This document shows, one piece after another, positions 7,104 through 14,181 of a DNA stretch of 28,292 nucleotides (positions within the stretch are counted from its first letter, which is position 1; each line of letters starts with the position of its first letter). Below the pieces are notes generated by a model that saw only the letters and a list, made by a program, of their open reading frames with translations, was not told the origin of the DNA and made no database searches. The DNA is from HGM04593 sp045657945 (GTDB lineage Bacteria > Bacteroidota > Bacteroidia > Bacteroidales > Bacteroidaceae): positions 1-28,292 of the forward strand of contig JAZOUB010000026.1 in assembly GCA_045657945.1 (NCBI GenBank), in the 5' to 3' direction. A program made the position numbers and the translations under genes.

Positions 7104-8750
7104 ATGAAAAGAATTTTGTTTGCTTTGGCAGCAGTGTTGCTTTTTGTGACAGATGGTGCGGCTTGCACCAACTTTATTGTGGGCAAGAAGGCTTCGGCCG
7201 ACGGCTCAGTGTTCATCTCGTACAGTGCCGACAGCTATGGTATGAGTGGTTTTGTGGCTCATTTCCCTGCGGCAGTCTATCCCGAGGGTACTATGCGCGA
7301 CATCTATAACTGGGATTCAGGAGAATATCTTGGACAGATACGTGAGGCTCGCCGTACATACAACGTGCTTGGCAATATCAACGAACATCAGGTAGCTATT
7401 GCCGAGACAACATTCGGTGGCCGCGAGGAACTTGTTGACCTTAACGGCGGTATCGACTACGGCAACCTCATCTACATCGCTCTGCAGCGTTCACGCACTG
7501 CGCGCGAGGCAATCGATGTCATGACTTCGCTTGTTGCCGAGTATGGCTATTACAGCAGCGGCGAGAGCTTTTCTATCGCCGACCCCAACGAGGCCTGGAT
7601 TCTTGAGATGATTGGCAAGGGCGGCAAGGAGAAGGGTGCCGTTTGGGTTGCAATACGCATTCCCGACGACTGCATCTCGGCTCACGCCAACCAGGCTCGC
7701 ATCCGCAAGTTCGACATGAAGGACAAGGAGAATGTTCGCTATTCAAAGGATGTAATCAAGTTCGCGCGCAAGATGGGTTACTTCGACGGCAAGGACGAGG
7801 ATTTTGACTTCGCAGCGGCATATTGCCCAGCCGATTTTGGCGGTCTGCGTTACTGCGACGCACGTGTATGGAGCTTCTTCAACATGTTTGGCGAGGAGGA
7901 TATGAACAACTATCTTGCATGGGCTTCGGGCGACCCTACAGCCGAGCCAATGCCTCTTTATATGAAGCCAAAGGCACCTCTCTCACTCCAGGATGTGCAG
8001 CGCGGTATGCGTGACCACTACGAGGGTACACCTTTTGCCATTACCGATGACTTAGGTGCAGGTCCATACAACATGCCTTACCGCCCATCACCACTCAGCT
8101 TTGAGGTTGACGGCAAGGAGTATTTCAACGAGCGTCCTATCTCTACATTCCAGACAGCGTTCACCTTCGTTGCCCAGTTGCGTGATTGGCTTCCAAATGC
8201 AATCGGTGGTGTGATGTGGTTCGGTACTGATGACTCTAACATGGTTGTCTATACGCCTGTATATTGCTGCGCTACATCGGTGCCCGATTGCTATGCCGAA
8301 CAATATGCCGACCCTGTTGTTTTCTCATGGAAATCATCGTTCTGGGTGTTCAACTGGGTGTCGAACATGATCTATCCGAAGTATTCGCTTGTTATTGATG
8401 ACATGCGTCAGGTGCAGGGCGAGCTTGAGAATGCTATCTATGAGCAGAGCAAGGTTGTTGAGGCCGAGGCTTTGGCTGTGATAGAGACATCACCTAAATA
8501 TGCAATCAAGATGTTGACCGACTTCACTGCAACAAGCGGAGAGGTGACACTTGCTGCATGGAAGGCTTTTGGCGAGAAGGTTATTGTAAAATATAACGAC
8601 CTTGTTGTGAAGAGCGAGAAGAACGGCAAGATTGAGCGTTCTAATACCGGCCTTGCTGGCAAGATTACACGCCCAGGCTATTCTACAGACTACTGGAAGA
8701 AGGTGGTTGGGGAGACCGGTGACCGTTACCTCATCCCTGCTGCAAAATAA
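7104..8750 (+). CDS. C69 family dipeptidase (Ntn-hydrolase)
   Basis: 548 residues. A 20-residue signal peptide (MKRILFALAAVLLFVTDGAA) is followed directly by Cys21 in CTNFIVGKKASADGS, the N-terminal nucleophile signature of C69 dipeptidases (PepD-like). Signal peptide removal would expose the catalytic cysteine, so export and activation are linked. The FSIADPNEAWILEM and ISAHANQARIRKF stretches are also typical of the family. The length is normal. It probably degrades dipeptides in the periplasm, from diet or from wall turnover after the M23 enzyme upstream. Start ATG 7104 has a purine-rich leader (AAGAAGAAA). Confidence 0.9.
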   Translation: MKRILFALAAVLLFVTDGAACTNFIVGKKASADGSVFISYSADSYGMSGFVAHFPAAVYPEGTMRDIYNWDSGEYLGQIREARRTYNVLGNINEHQVAIAETTFGGREELVDLNGGIDYGNLIYIALQRSRTAREAIDVMTSLVAEYGYYSSGESFSIADPNEAWILEMIGKGGKEKGAVWVAIRIPDDCISAHANQARIRKFDMKDKENVRYSKDVIKFARKMGYFDGKDEDFDFAAAYCPADFGGLRYCDARVWSFFNMFGEEDMNNYLAWASGDPTAEPMPLYMKPKAPLSLQDVQRGMRDHYEGTPFAITDDLGAGPYNMPYRPSPLSFEVDGKEYFNERPISTFQTAFTFVAQLRDWLPNAIGGVMWFGTDDSNMVVYTPVYCCATSVPDCYAEQYADPVVFSWKSSFWVFNWVSNMIYPKYSLVIDDMRQVQGELENAIYEQSKVVEAEALAVIETSPKYAIKMLTDFTATSGEVTLAAWKAFGEKVIVKYNDLVVKSEKNGKIERSNTGLAGKITRPGYSTDYWKKVVGETGDRYLIPAAK

Positions 8751-8761
8751 TGCAAAATCTC

Positions 8762-8790
8762 TTGTAGATTCCAAGAATTTCGTATATTTG
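8762..8790 (+). promoter_or_regulatory. Promoter of the phosphohexomutase gene
   Basis: TTG at 8762-8764 (-33) and TATATTTG at 8783-8790 (-7) are 18 bp apart, a near-consensus Bacteroidota promoter. Start is expected near 8796, leaving a leader of about 50 A-rich bases before ATG 8850. It separates this gene from the envelope cluster. Confidence 0.65.
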
Positions 8791-8849
8791 CGGTATTGCG
8801 AACATTTCTCACAATAAAAAAGAAATAAGTTAATAATAAAATAAAGACT

Positions 8850-10589
8850 ATGGATCAGGAACTTATTAAAATGGTAACGGACAAGGCTACAGAGTGGCTT
8901 TCTCCTGCCTATGACGAAGAGACAAGAAAAGAGGTTCAGGCAATGCTCGACAACGAGGACAAGACTCCGCTTATCGATGCGTTTTATCGTGAACTTGAGT
9001 TCGGTACCGGCGGTCTGCGCGGTATCATGGGTGCAGGTAGCAACCGCATGAACATCTACACAGTGGGTAAGGCTACACAGGGTCTTGCAAACTACTTGAA
9101 CGAGTGCTTCAAGGATCTGGAGCAGATTTCGGTAGTTGTAGGCCACGATTGCCGCAACAACAGCCGTCTGTTCGCCGAGATTTCGGCAAACATCTTCTCG
9201 GCAAACGGTATCAAGGTATATCTTTTCGAGGACCTTCGTCCTACACCCGAGATCTCTTTCGCAATACGTCACTTGGGTTGCCAGAGCGGTGTGAACATCA
9301 CTGCCAGCCACAATCCAAAGGAGTACAACGGCTACAAGGCATATTGGGACGATGGTGCGCAGATGCTTTCTCCACACGATGTCAATACAATCAAAAATGT
9401 AGAGAGCGTAAAGGTCGAGGATATCAAGTTTACCGGTAACCCTGCACTCATTGAGGTTATCGGCGAGGAGGTTGACAAGGCATTCCTTGACAAGGTGCAC
9501 ACCCTTTCAATCGCTCCCGATGTCATCGCGCGTCACAAGGACTTGAAGATTGTCTATACTCCAATCCACGGTTGTGGTAGAGTGATGATTCCTGCATCGT
9601 TGCGTCAGTGGGGCTTCGAGAACATCCATTGCGTTGAGGCTCAGATGGTAAAGGACGGCAACTTCCCTACAGTTGTTTCTCCTAACCCTGAGAACCCCGA
9701 GGCCATGACAATGGCTATAAACCTTGCAAAGGAGATTGATGCCGACTTGGTATTGGCGTCAGACCCTGATGCCGACCGTCTTGCAATTGCTTGCAAGGAT
9801 AGCAAGGGCGAGTGGGCTATTATCAACGGTAACCAGACATGTATGATTTTCCTCTACTACATCATCACACAGTACCGTGCGCTTGGCAAGATGACAGGCA
9901 AGGAGTTCGTTGTGAAGACTATCGTTACCACAGAGGTTATCAAGGAGATTGCCGAGAAGAACGATATAAAGATGTATGACTGCTATACCGGCTTCAAGTG
10001 GATTGCCAAAGTTATCCGCGACAACGAGGGAATTGCACAGTACATCGGTGGTGGCGAGGAGAGCTTCGGTTTCTTGGCCGAGGATTTCTGCCGCGACAAG
10101 GACTCTGTTTCGGCATGTAGCCTCATTGCAGAGGTTGCTGCTTGGGCAAAGGACAATGGCAAGACACTCTATGAGATGCTCATGGATATCTATGTAGAGT
10201 ATGGTTTCTCAAAGGAGGTAACAGTGAATGTTGTAAAGCCCGGTAAGAGTGGTGCCGACGAGATTCGCCAGATGATGGAGAACTTCCGCGCTAATCCTCT
10301 CAAGGAGATGGCAGGCGAGAAGGTTGTATGCTACAAGGACTTCAAGGCCATGAAGCAGACCGATGCAGAGGGCAATGTAACTGATATTGACATGCCGGAG
10401 CCATCTAACGTACTCCAGTACTTCACTGAGAGTGGTAACAAGGTTTCTGTACGTCCTTCGGGAACTGAGCCAAAGATCAAGTTCTACATGGAGGCAAAGG
10501 GCAAGATGGGCTGCCGTAACTGCTATGCCGATGCTTGTGCCAAGGCTGATGCTACTATTGAGGAGATGAAGAAGGCAATGGGCATTTAA
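8850..10589 (+). CDS. Phospho-sugar mutase (phosphoglucomutase/phosphomannomutase)
   Basis: 579 residues, the usual length of the long alpha-D-phosphohexomutase type found in Bacteroidota and Firmicutes. All four active-site loops are intact: TASHNPKEYNG (151-161) with phosphoserine Ser153, DPDADR (305-310) binding magnesium, GGGEESFG (400-407) reading the sugar, and RPSGTEPKIKF (535-545) gripping the phosphate. It interconverts glucose-1-phosphate and glucose-6-phosphate (or the mannose forms), feeding glycolysis, glycogen and nucleotide-sugar pools for the surface glycans. It has its own promoter and is followed by a terminator at 10723, so it is probably monocistronic. Sugar preference is not decided by sequence. 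Confidence 0.93.
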   Translation: MDQELIKMVTDKATEWLSPAYDEETRKEVQAMLDNEDKTPLIDAFYRELEFGTGGLRGIMGAGSNRMNIYTVGKATQGLANYLNECFKDLEQISVVVGHDCRNNSRLFAEISANIFSANGIKVYLFEDLRPTPEISFAIRHLGCQSGVNITASHNPKEYNGYKAYWDDGAQMLSPHDVNTIKNVESVKVEDIKFTGNPALIEVIGEEVDKAFLDKVHTLSIAPDVIARHKDLKIVYTPIHGCGRVMIPASLRQWGFENIHCVEAQMVKDGNFPTVVSPNPENPEAMTMAINLAKEIDADLVLASDPDADRLAIACKDSKGEWAIINGNQTCMIFLYYIITQYRALGKMTGKEFVVKTIVTTEVIKEIAEKNDIKMYDCYTGFKWIAKVIRDNEGIAQYIGGGEESFGFLAEDFCRDKDSVSACSLIAEVAAWAKDNGKTLYEMLMDIYVEYGFSKEVTVNVVKPGKSGADEIRQMMENFRANPLKEMAGEKVVCYKDFKAMKQTDAEGNVTDIDMPEPSNVLQYFTESGNKVSVRPSGTEPKIKFYMEAKGKMGCRNCYADACAKADATIEEMKKAMGI

Positions 10590-10722
10590 TAAGGTGAAAT
10601 GAGTAAGCGAGTAAAAGCCAAGCTTGCTTGAGCTTTTATAGCGAGCGAGAGCGGGTTCAATCGCACGCTGTGCGGTTAAAACTGCGAGGTTTAATTTAAA
10701 ACCGTTCACTTCTATAATATGG
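10590..10722. other. Intergenic stretch with two small hairpins
   Basis: No gene seen. TAAAAGC (10612-10618) pairs with GCTTTTA (10632-10638), and CGCAC, loop GCT, GTGCG follows near 10661-10673. The run resembles a degenerate repeat more than an ordinary trailer. It lies between the mutase stop and the terminator, so it would be transcribed as the 3' end of that mRNA. Confidence 0.35.
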
Positions 10723-10753
10723 GAGCTGCTGTTTGTACAGCGGCTCTCTTTTT
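10723..10753 (+). terminator. Rho-independent terminator after the mutase gene
   Basis: GAGCTGCTGT (10723-10732), loop TTGT, ACAGCGGCTC (10737-10746) form a 10-bp stem with one G-U pair, followed by TCTTTTT. Confidence 0.8.
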
Positions 10754-10837
10754 ATGTTTCTTGTTCTTTTTTGACGAAAAATTATGCCGCGGATAAACAA
10801 TTTTGCAAGTAACTTTTATTATGTACTTGGTTTTTAG

Positions 10838-10845
10838 TATCTTCG
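10838..10845 (+). promoter_or_regulatory. -7 box of the acyl-CoA ligase gene
   Basis: TATCTTCG, the same variant seen before the flippase gene, 53 bp upstream of the ATG at 10899. The -33 region is only T-rich (about 10814-10820). GACTACGGGTCTG (10863-10875) in the leader could form a small hairpin. Confidence 0.45.
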
Positions 10846-10898
10846 CGACAAATTAACAAAACAGACTACGGGTCTGTATTCATAAAAACAAAGCTATT

Positions 10899-12806
10899 AT
10901 GAAGAAAACATTGGTAGATCTTTTTGAGGAATCGGTAAGATTGTATCCTAACAATACCTTCCTCTTGGAGAAGACAGACAAGAAAGAGGGTTACAAACCA
11001 ACAACTTATACCCAGGTCAAGGAGCAGGTGTATCGTTTGGGTGCAGGTTTCCAGGCGCTTGGTGTAAAGAAGGGCGACAATATGGCTCTTTTGAGCGAGG
11101 GTTGCAATATGTGGGTTATCGGTGAGCTTGCAATGTTCTATGCGGGTGCCGTGAATGTGCCACTTTCAATCAAGCTTGAGGAAAGCAATGACCTGTACTT
11201 CCGTCTCGATCATGGCGATGTAAAATATGTGTTTGTATCTAACTATCAGTTGAAGAAGGTACGTGCAATCAAGGATAAGCTTGACAAGGTGGTGAAAATC
11301 ATCGTGTTCGGCAATGCCGGCGAGCTTGAGAAGGGCGAAATACATGTTGACGAGGTGCTTAAAATGGGTGACGAGTTCCTCAAGGCTCACACACTCGAGG
11401 AGTTCCTCGCTGTTGGTCAGTCACTCGTCAACGACGATATTGCAACAATTACCTACACCAGTGGTACAACTGCCGATCCAAAGGGTGTCATGCTCACACA
11501 CCGCAACTATACAGCGAACGTTGAGCAAGCTATGACATTGGTTGACATTGACCAGACATGGCGTACACTCATCATCCTGCCACTTGACCACTGTTTCGCT
11601 CATGTCGTTGGTTTCTACATCATGATGTCATGCGGTGCTACAGCAGCAACTGTGCAGGTTGGCCGTACAGGTCTCGAGACATTGAAGAACATTCCTCTTA
11701 ATATTAAGGAGGTGCGTCCTCACTTCATTCTCTCTGTACCTTCATTGGCAAAGACATTCAAGAAGAATATCGAGGGTGCTATCCGTGCAAAGGGCAAGAC
11801 AACCGAGAAACTCTTCAACTGGGGTATGAAGATCCGTCAGAAATACTATGGCGAGAGCAATCTCGACTCAAAGGGCATGCGTATATTCCTCAAGCCTCTG
11901 GTGGCTCTCTTTGACAAACTCATCTTCTCAAAGGTACGCGCAAACTTCGGTGGCGAACTCCGTTTCTTCATCGGCGGTGGTGCATTGCTCGACAAGGAGT
12001 TGCAGAACTTCTATGTAGGCGTTGGTATGCCAATGTATCAGGGTTATGGTCTCTCTGAGGCTACACCTGTTATCTCATCAAATGGTCCCGACCTCTATCG
12101 TTTCGGTTCAAGCGGTAAGCTTGTAAAGCCAATCGAAATCAAGATTTGTGATGCCGACGGCAAGGAGTTGCCAACAGGCGAGCTTGGTGAGATTGTAGTA
12201 AAGGGCGAGAATGTAATGGCCGGTTATTGGAAGAATCCTGTAGCTACAGCCGAGACTGTGCGCGACGGTTATCTCTACACCGGTGACCTTGGATATATGT
12301 CCGAGGAGGGTCTGCTCTATGTTAAGGGTCGTTTCAAGAGTCTTTTGATTTCAAGCGACGGTGAGAAGTACAGCCCCGAGGGAATTGAGGAGGCATTCGT
12401 TAGTCTTTGCCCGACAATTGACCAGGTAATCCTCTACAACAACCAGTCACCATATACAATTGCACTCTTTGTTCCTAATAAGGATAACATCAAGCGTGCA
12501 CTTGCCGAGAAGAACCTCGACCTCACAACCGAGGAGGGACGCAAGGCGGCATGTGACCTTGTGAAGGCCGATGTCGATTCATTCAAGAAGGGTGGTGCAA
12601 ATGCCGGTATGTTCCCCGAGCGTTGGTTGCCAAGTTGCTTTGCAGTGTTGCCCGAGGCTTTCACCGAGCAGAACGGTATGATGAACAGCACCATGAAGGT
12701 TGTTCGTGGCAAGGTTGAGAAGTTCTACCAGGAGCGCATCGATATTCTTTACACTCCAGAGGGTAAGGAACTTTATGAGCAGCATAATCTTGATGCATTC
12801 AAGTAA
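10899..12806 (+). CDS. Long-chain fatty acid-CoA ligase (AMP-binding)
   Basis: 635 residues, of the ANL superfamily. The AMP-binding P-loop YTSGTTADPKG is at 186-196, YQGYGLSEATP (about 385) forms the adenylate pocket, and YTGDLGYMSEEG with VKGRFKSLLISSDGEKYSPEGIEE (given here in two parts of one region, about 465-505) is the hinge and C-terminal lid, with the lysine-bearing segment present. It activates fatty acids with ATP to acyl-AMP and then acyl-CoA, at the inner membrane face. The length and motif order fit bacterial FadD/AMP-forming synthetases of the long-chain type. It has its own -7 box and stands alone. Chain-length preference is unknown. Confidence 0.92.
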   Translation: MKKTLVDLFEESVRLYPNNTFLLEKTDKKEGYKPTTYTQVKEQVYRLGAGFQALGVKKGDNMALLSEGCNMWVIGELAMFYAGAVNVPLSIKLEESNDLYFRLDHGDVKYVFVSNYQLKKVRAIKDKLDKVVKIIVFGNAGELEKGEIHVDEVLKMGDEFLKAHTLEEFLAVGQSLVNDDIATITYTSGTTADPKGVMLTHRNYTANVEQAMTLVDIDQTWRTLIILPLDHCFAHVVGFYIMMSCGATAATVQVGRTGLETLKNIPLNIKEVRPHFILSVPSLAKTFKKNIEGAIRAKGKTTEKLFNWGMKIRQKYYGESNLDSKGMRIFLKPLVALFDKLIFSKVRANFGGELRFFIGGGALLDKELQNFYVGVGMPMYQGYGLSEATPVISSNGPDLYRFGSSGKLVKPIEIKICDADGKELPTGELGEIVVKGENVMAGYWKNPVATAETVRDGYLYTGDLGYMSEEGLLYVKGRFKSLLISSDGEKYSPEGIEEAFVSLCPTIDQVILYNNQSPYTIALFVPNKDNIKRALAEKNLDLTTEEGRKAACDLVKADVDSFKKGGANAGMFPERWLPSCFAVLPEAFTEQNGMMNSTMKVVRGKVEKFYQERIDILYTPEGKELYEQHNLDAFK

Positions 12807-12812
12807 TGAACA

Positions 12813-13037
12813 TGACTAAAAAGCGCATTGCTGCGTTACGCTTGTCCTTAAAATCCTCATTTACTTCGAGTAAACTTCGGTTTTAAGTCCTACGCAAGCC
12901 GGTTGCCTTTGGCGAGCCTTTGCCGCGCTCATTGCAAAACGCTAAAGTAAACTTTGCGTTTCATTCGTTTGCGCAAGCCTTGCACTGCATCTTTTTATTC
13001 ATATTCATTAATCAAGGTGTTGACTAAAAAGCGCATT
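12813..13037. repeat. Non-coding stretch bounded by a 17-bp direct repeat
   Basis: TGACTAAAAAGCGCATT occurs at 12813-12829 and again at 13021-13037, 208 bp apart. Between them is an imperfect hairpin (12847-12887: CTTAAAA and TTTACT pairing with AGTAAA and TTTTAAG) and GC-richer sequence ending in GCAAGCC motifs. No gene is visible. It could be a dispersed repeat inserted with duplicated flanks or a decayed duplication. Confidence 0.45.
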
Positions 13038-13086
13038 TGATAATACCCGAACTTGACTGTGCTGTTTTAGTAAAATATGAAATCAG

Positions 13087-13119
13087 GAGTGTGACTTAAA
13101 ATAGTCACACTCTTTTTTT
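13087..13119 (+). terminator. Strong rho-independent terminator
   Basis: GAGTGTGACT (13087-13096), loop TAAAAT, AGTCACACTC (13103-13112) is a perfect 10-bp stem followed by seven T. It would end transcripts from the acyl-CoA ligase gene, although it lies 280 bp past its stop. Confidence 0.88.
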
Positions 13120-13130
13120 GTTATCTTTTA

Positions 13131-13161
13131 TTGCAAATTAAACTTTTTACAACTATTTTCG
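13131..13161 (+). promoter_or_regulatory. Promoter of the cysteine-tail protein gene
   Basis: TTG at 13131-13133 and TATTTTCG at 13154-13161, 20 bp apart, fit the Bacteroidota promoter with one change in the -7 box. The leader of about 30 bases is A-rich. Confidence 0.55.
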
Positions 13162-13195
13162 TCCAATAGAAGAAAAAACTATTAAAAACATAATT

Positions 13196-13912
13196 ATGAA
13201 AACACGCGTATTGATTATGGCAATGATGGTGGCATTCACATCGTTTGCCAATGCACAGGAGCAGCAACAGCAGGCAGAACAGCAGGTAGAACAACAGCAG
13301 TTGCCAAAGGTTGACAAGAGAACGGAGTTTCGTGTAAAGAAGATGACCGAGAGACTTCTGCTCGACGATGCCAAGGCTGCAAAATTTGCTCCATTATATC
13401 AGGAGTATCTTGAGGCAAAGGCTACTTGCCGCCCCGAGCTTGTTTTTGGCGAGAAACTTACCGATGCGCAGTTGGAGGCAAACATGGAGGCTATGCTTAA
13501 TGTGAGGGAAAAGGCTGTTGATATTGACAAGAAATATTATAAGAAATTTTCAAAATTACTGAATGCCAAGCAACTGGATATGATTTTCGGTCTTCAGGCG
13601 CAGTTTGGTCAGTGTCCTATGAACCCTGGTAAAGCTATGCATGCTATGCCTCAATACGGTTTTGGTAAGCCTGGTGCACCTCAGTGCAAGGCTCCAAGAA
13701 TGGGCAAGAAATGTGATTTTAAAAAGGCTGCCGCTTGTAAGAAGAATAACGCTTGCGACAAAGCTGTAGATTGCAAGGATTGTGAAAAGAAGGCAGAATG
13801 TAAGAAAGAGTGCAAGCAGGATGGTAAATGCAACAAAGTCGAAGCTTGTGTAACTGCAACTGAATGCGAAAATGCTGCAGTTTGCGACAAGGCTGCCGAT
13901 AGTCAGGAATAA
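13196..13912 (+). CDS. Exported protein with Spy/CpxP-like domain and cysteine-periodic tail
   Basis: 238 residues; I do not recognise a named family. A signal peptide ends at ANA (18-20). A Gln-rich linker (21-36) follows, then a helical region (about 40-135) with charged amphipathic helices and KLTDAQLEANM, reminiscent of periplasmic Spy/CpxP-type (LTxxQ) proteins. The tail (residues 164-238) is dominated by Lys, Ala and Cys: cysteines at 173, 181, 187, 193, 196, 202, 206, 212, 218, 224 and 230. Most are exactly six apart (C-x5-C). There are 14 Cys in the whole protein. A metal-sequestering or disulfide-rich role in the periplasm is inferred, not shown. The gene stands alone between two terminators. 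No lipobox is seen. Confidence 0.8.
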   Translation: MKTRVLIMAMMVAFTSFANAQEQQQQAEQQVEQQQLPKVDKRTEFRVKKMTERLLLDDAKAAKFAPLYQEYLEAKATCRPELVFGEKLTDAQLEANMEAMLNVREKAVDIDKKYYKKFSKLLNAKQLDMIFGLQAQFGQCPMNPGKAMHAMPQYGFGKPGAPQCKAPRMGKKCDFKKAAACKKNNACDKAVDCKDCEKKAECKKECKQDGKCNKVEACVTATECENAAVCDKAADSQE

Positions 13913-13924
13913 AAAGTTTTCTTT

Positions 13925-13966
13925 AACGACAAGAGGGTGACCCAATCAGGTCACCCTCTTGTCGTT
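13925..13966. terminator. 18-bp-stem terminator between convergent genes
   Basis: AACGACAAGAGGGTGACC (13925-13942), loop CAATCA, then its exact complement (13949-13966). On the minus strand the stem is followed by AAAGAAAACTTTTTATT, which is T-rich, and on the plus strand by no T-run. It therefore best serves the minus-strand unit 13988-18165 and may also block the plus-strand gene. Confidence 0.8.
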
Positions 13967-13987
13967 TGAAATAGACCAAACAACCTA

Positions 13988-14164
13988 TTACATGTTTGCC
14001 CAAATGTTTTCCCAGTCGCTGCGGTATTCGCTGCTCAGAGCATCACCTTCGTCAACAAAATCATCATTGCCGCCAGATTCAATGGCACTTTGGCAAATCA
14101 TAGCAGCAACCTGTATGTTGTATTCACAAATCTCGGGGGTAATATAGCTTCTCTTTGTTTTCAT
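13988..14164 (-). CDS. Small 58-residue protein of Bacteroidales type, downstream of large secreted protein
   Basis: ATG at 14164, TAA at 13988-13990. The product begins MKTKRSYITPEICEYNI and ends ENIWANM. A Shine-Dalgarno-like AGAAGGA stands about seven bases before the ATG, and the gene starts 17 bp after the stop of the 14182-18165 gene, with a terminator directly after it. Short proteins that start with basic residues and a Y-I-x-P-x-I type motif, then become acidic (here GGNDDFVDEGDA), are common in Bacteroidales, often next to genes for exported proteins. There is no signal peptide or membrane segment, and two cysteines (13, 24). Function unknown. Regular start, ribosome site and operon position support a real gene. 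Confidence 0.7.
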   Translation of the reverse strand: MKTKRSYITPEICEYNIQVAAMICQSAIESGGNDDFVDEGDALSSEYRSDWENIWANM

Positions 14165-14181
14165 AGTTTCGTCCTTCTTAG

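Noticed and set aside
8490..9500. 336-residue minus-strand open frame
   Set aside because: Antisense to the dipeptidase end and the phosphohexomutase gene, both of which have full family motifs.
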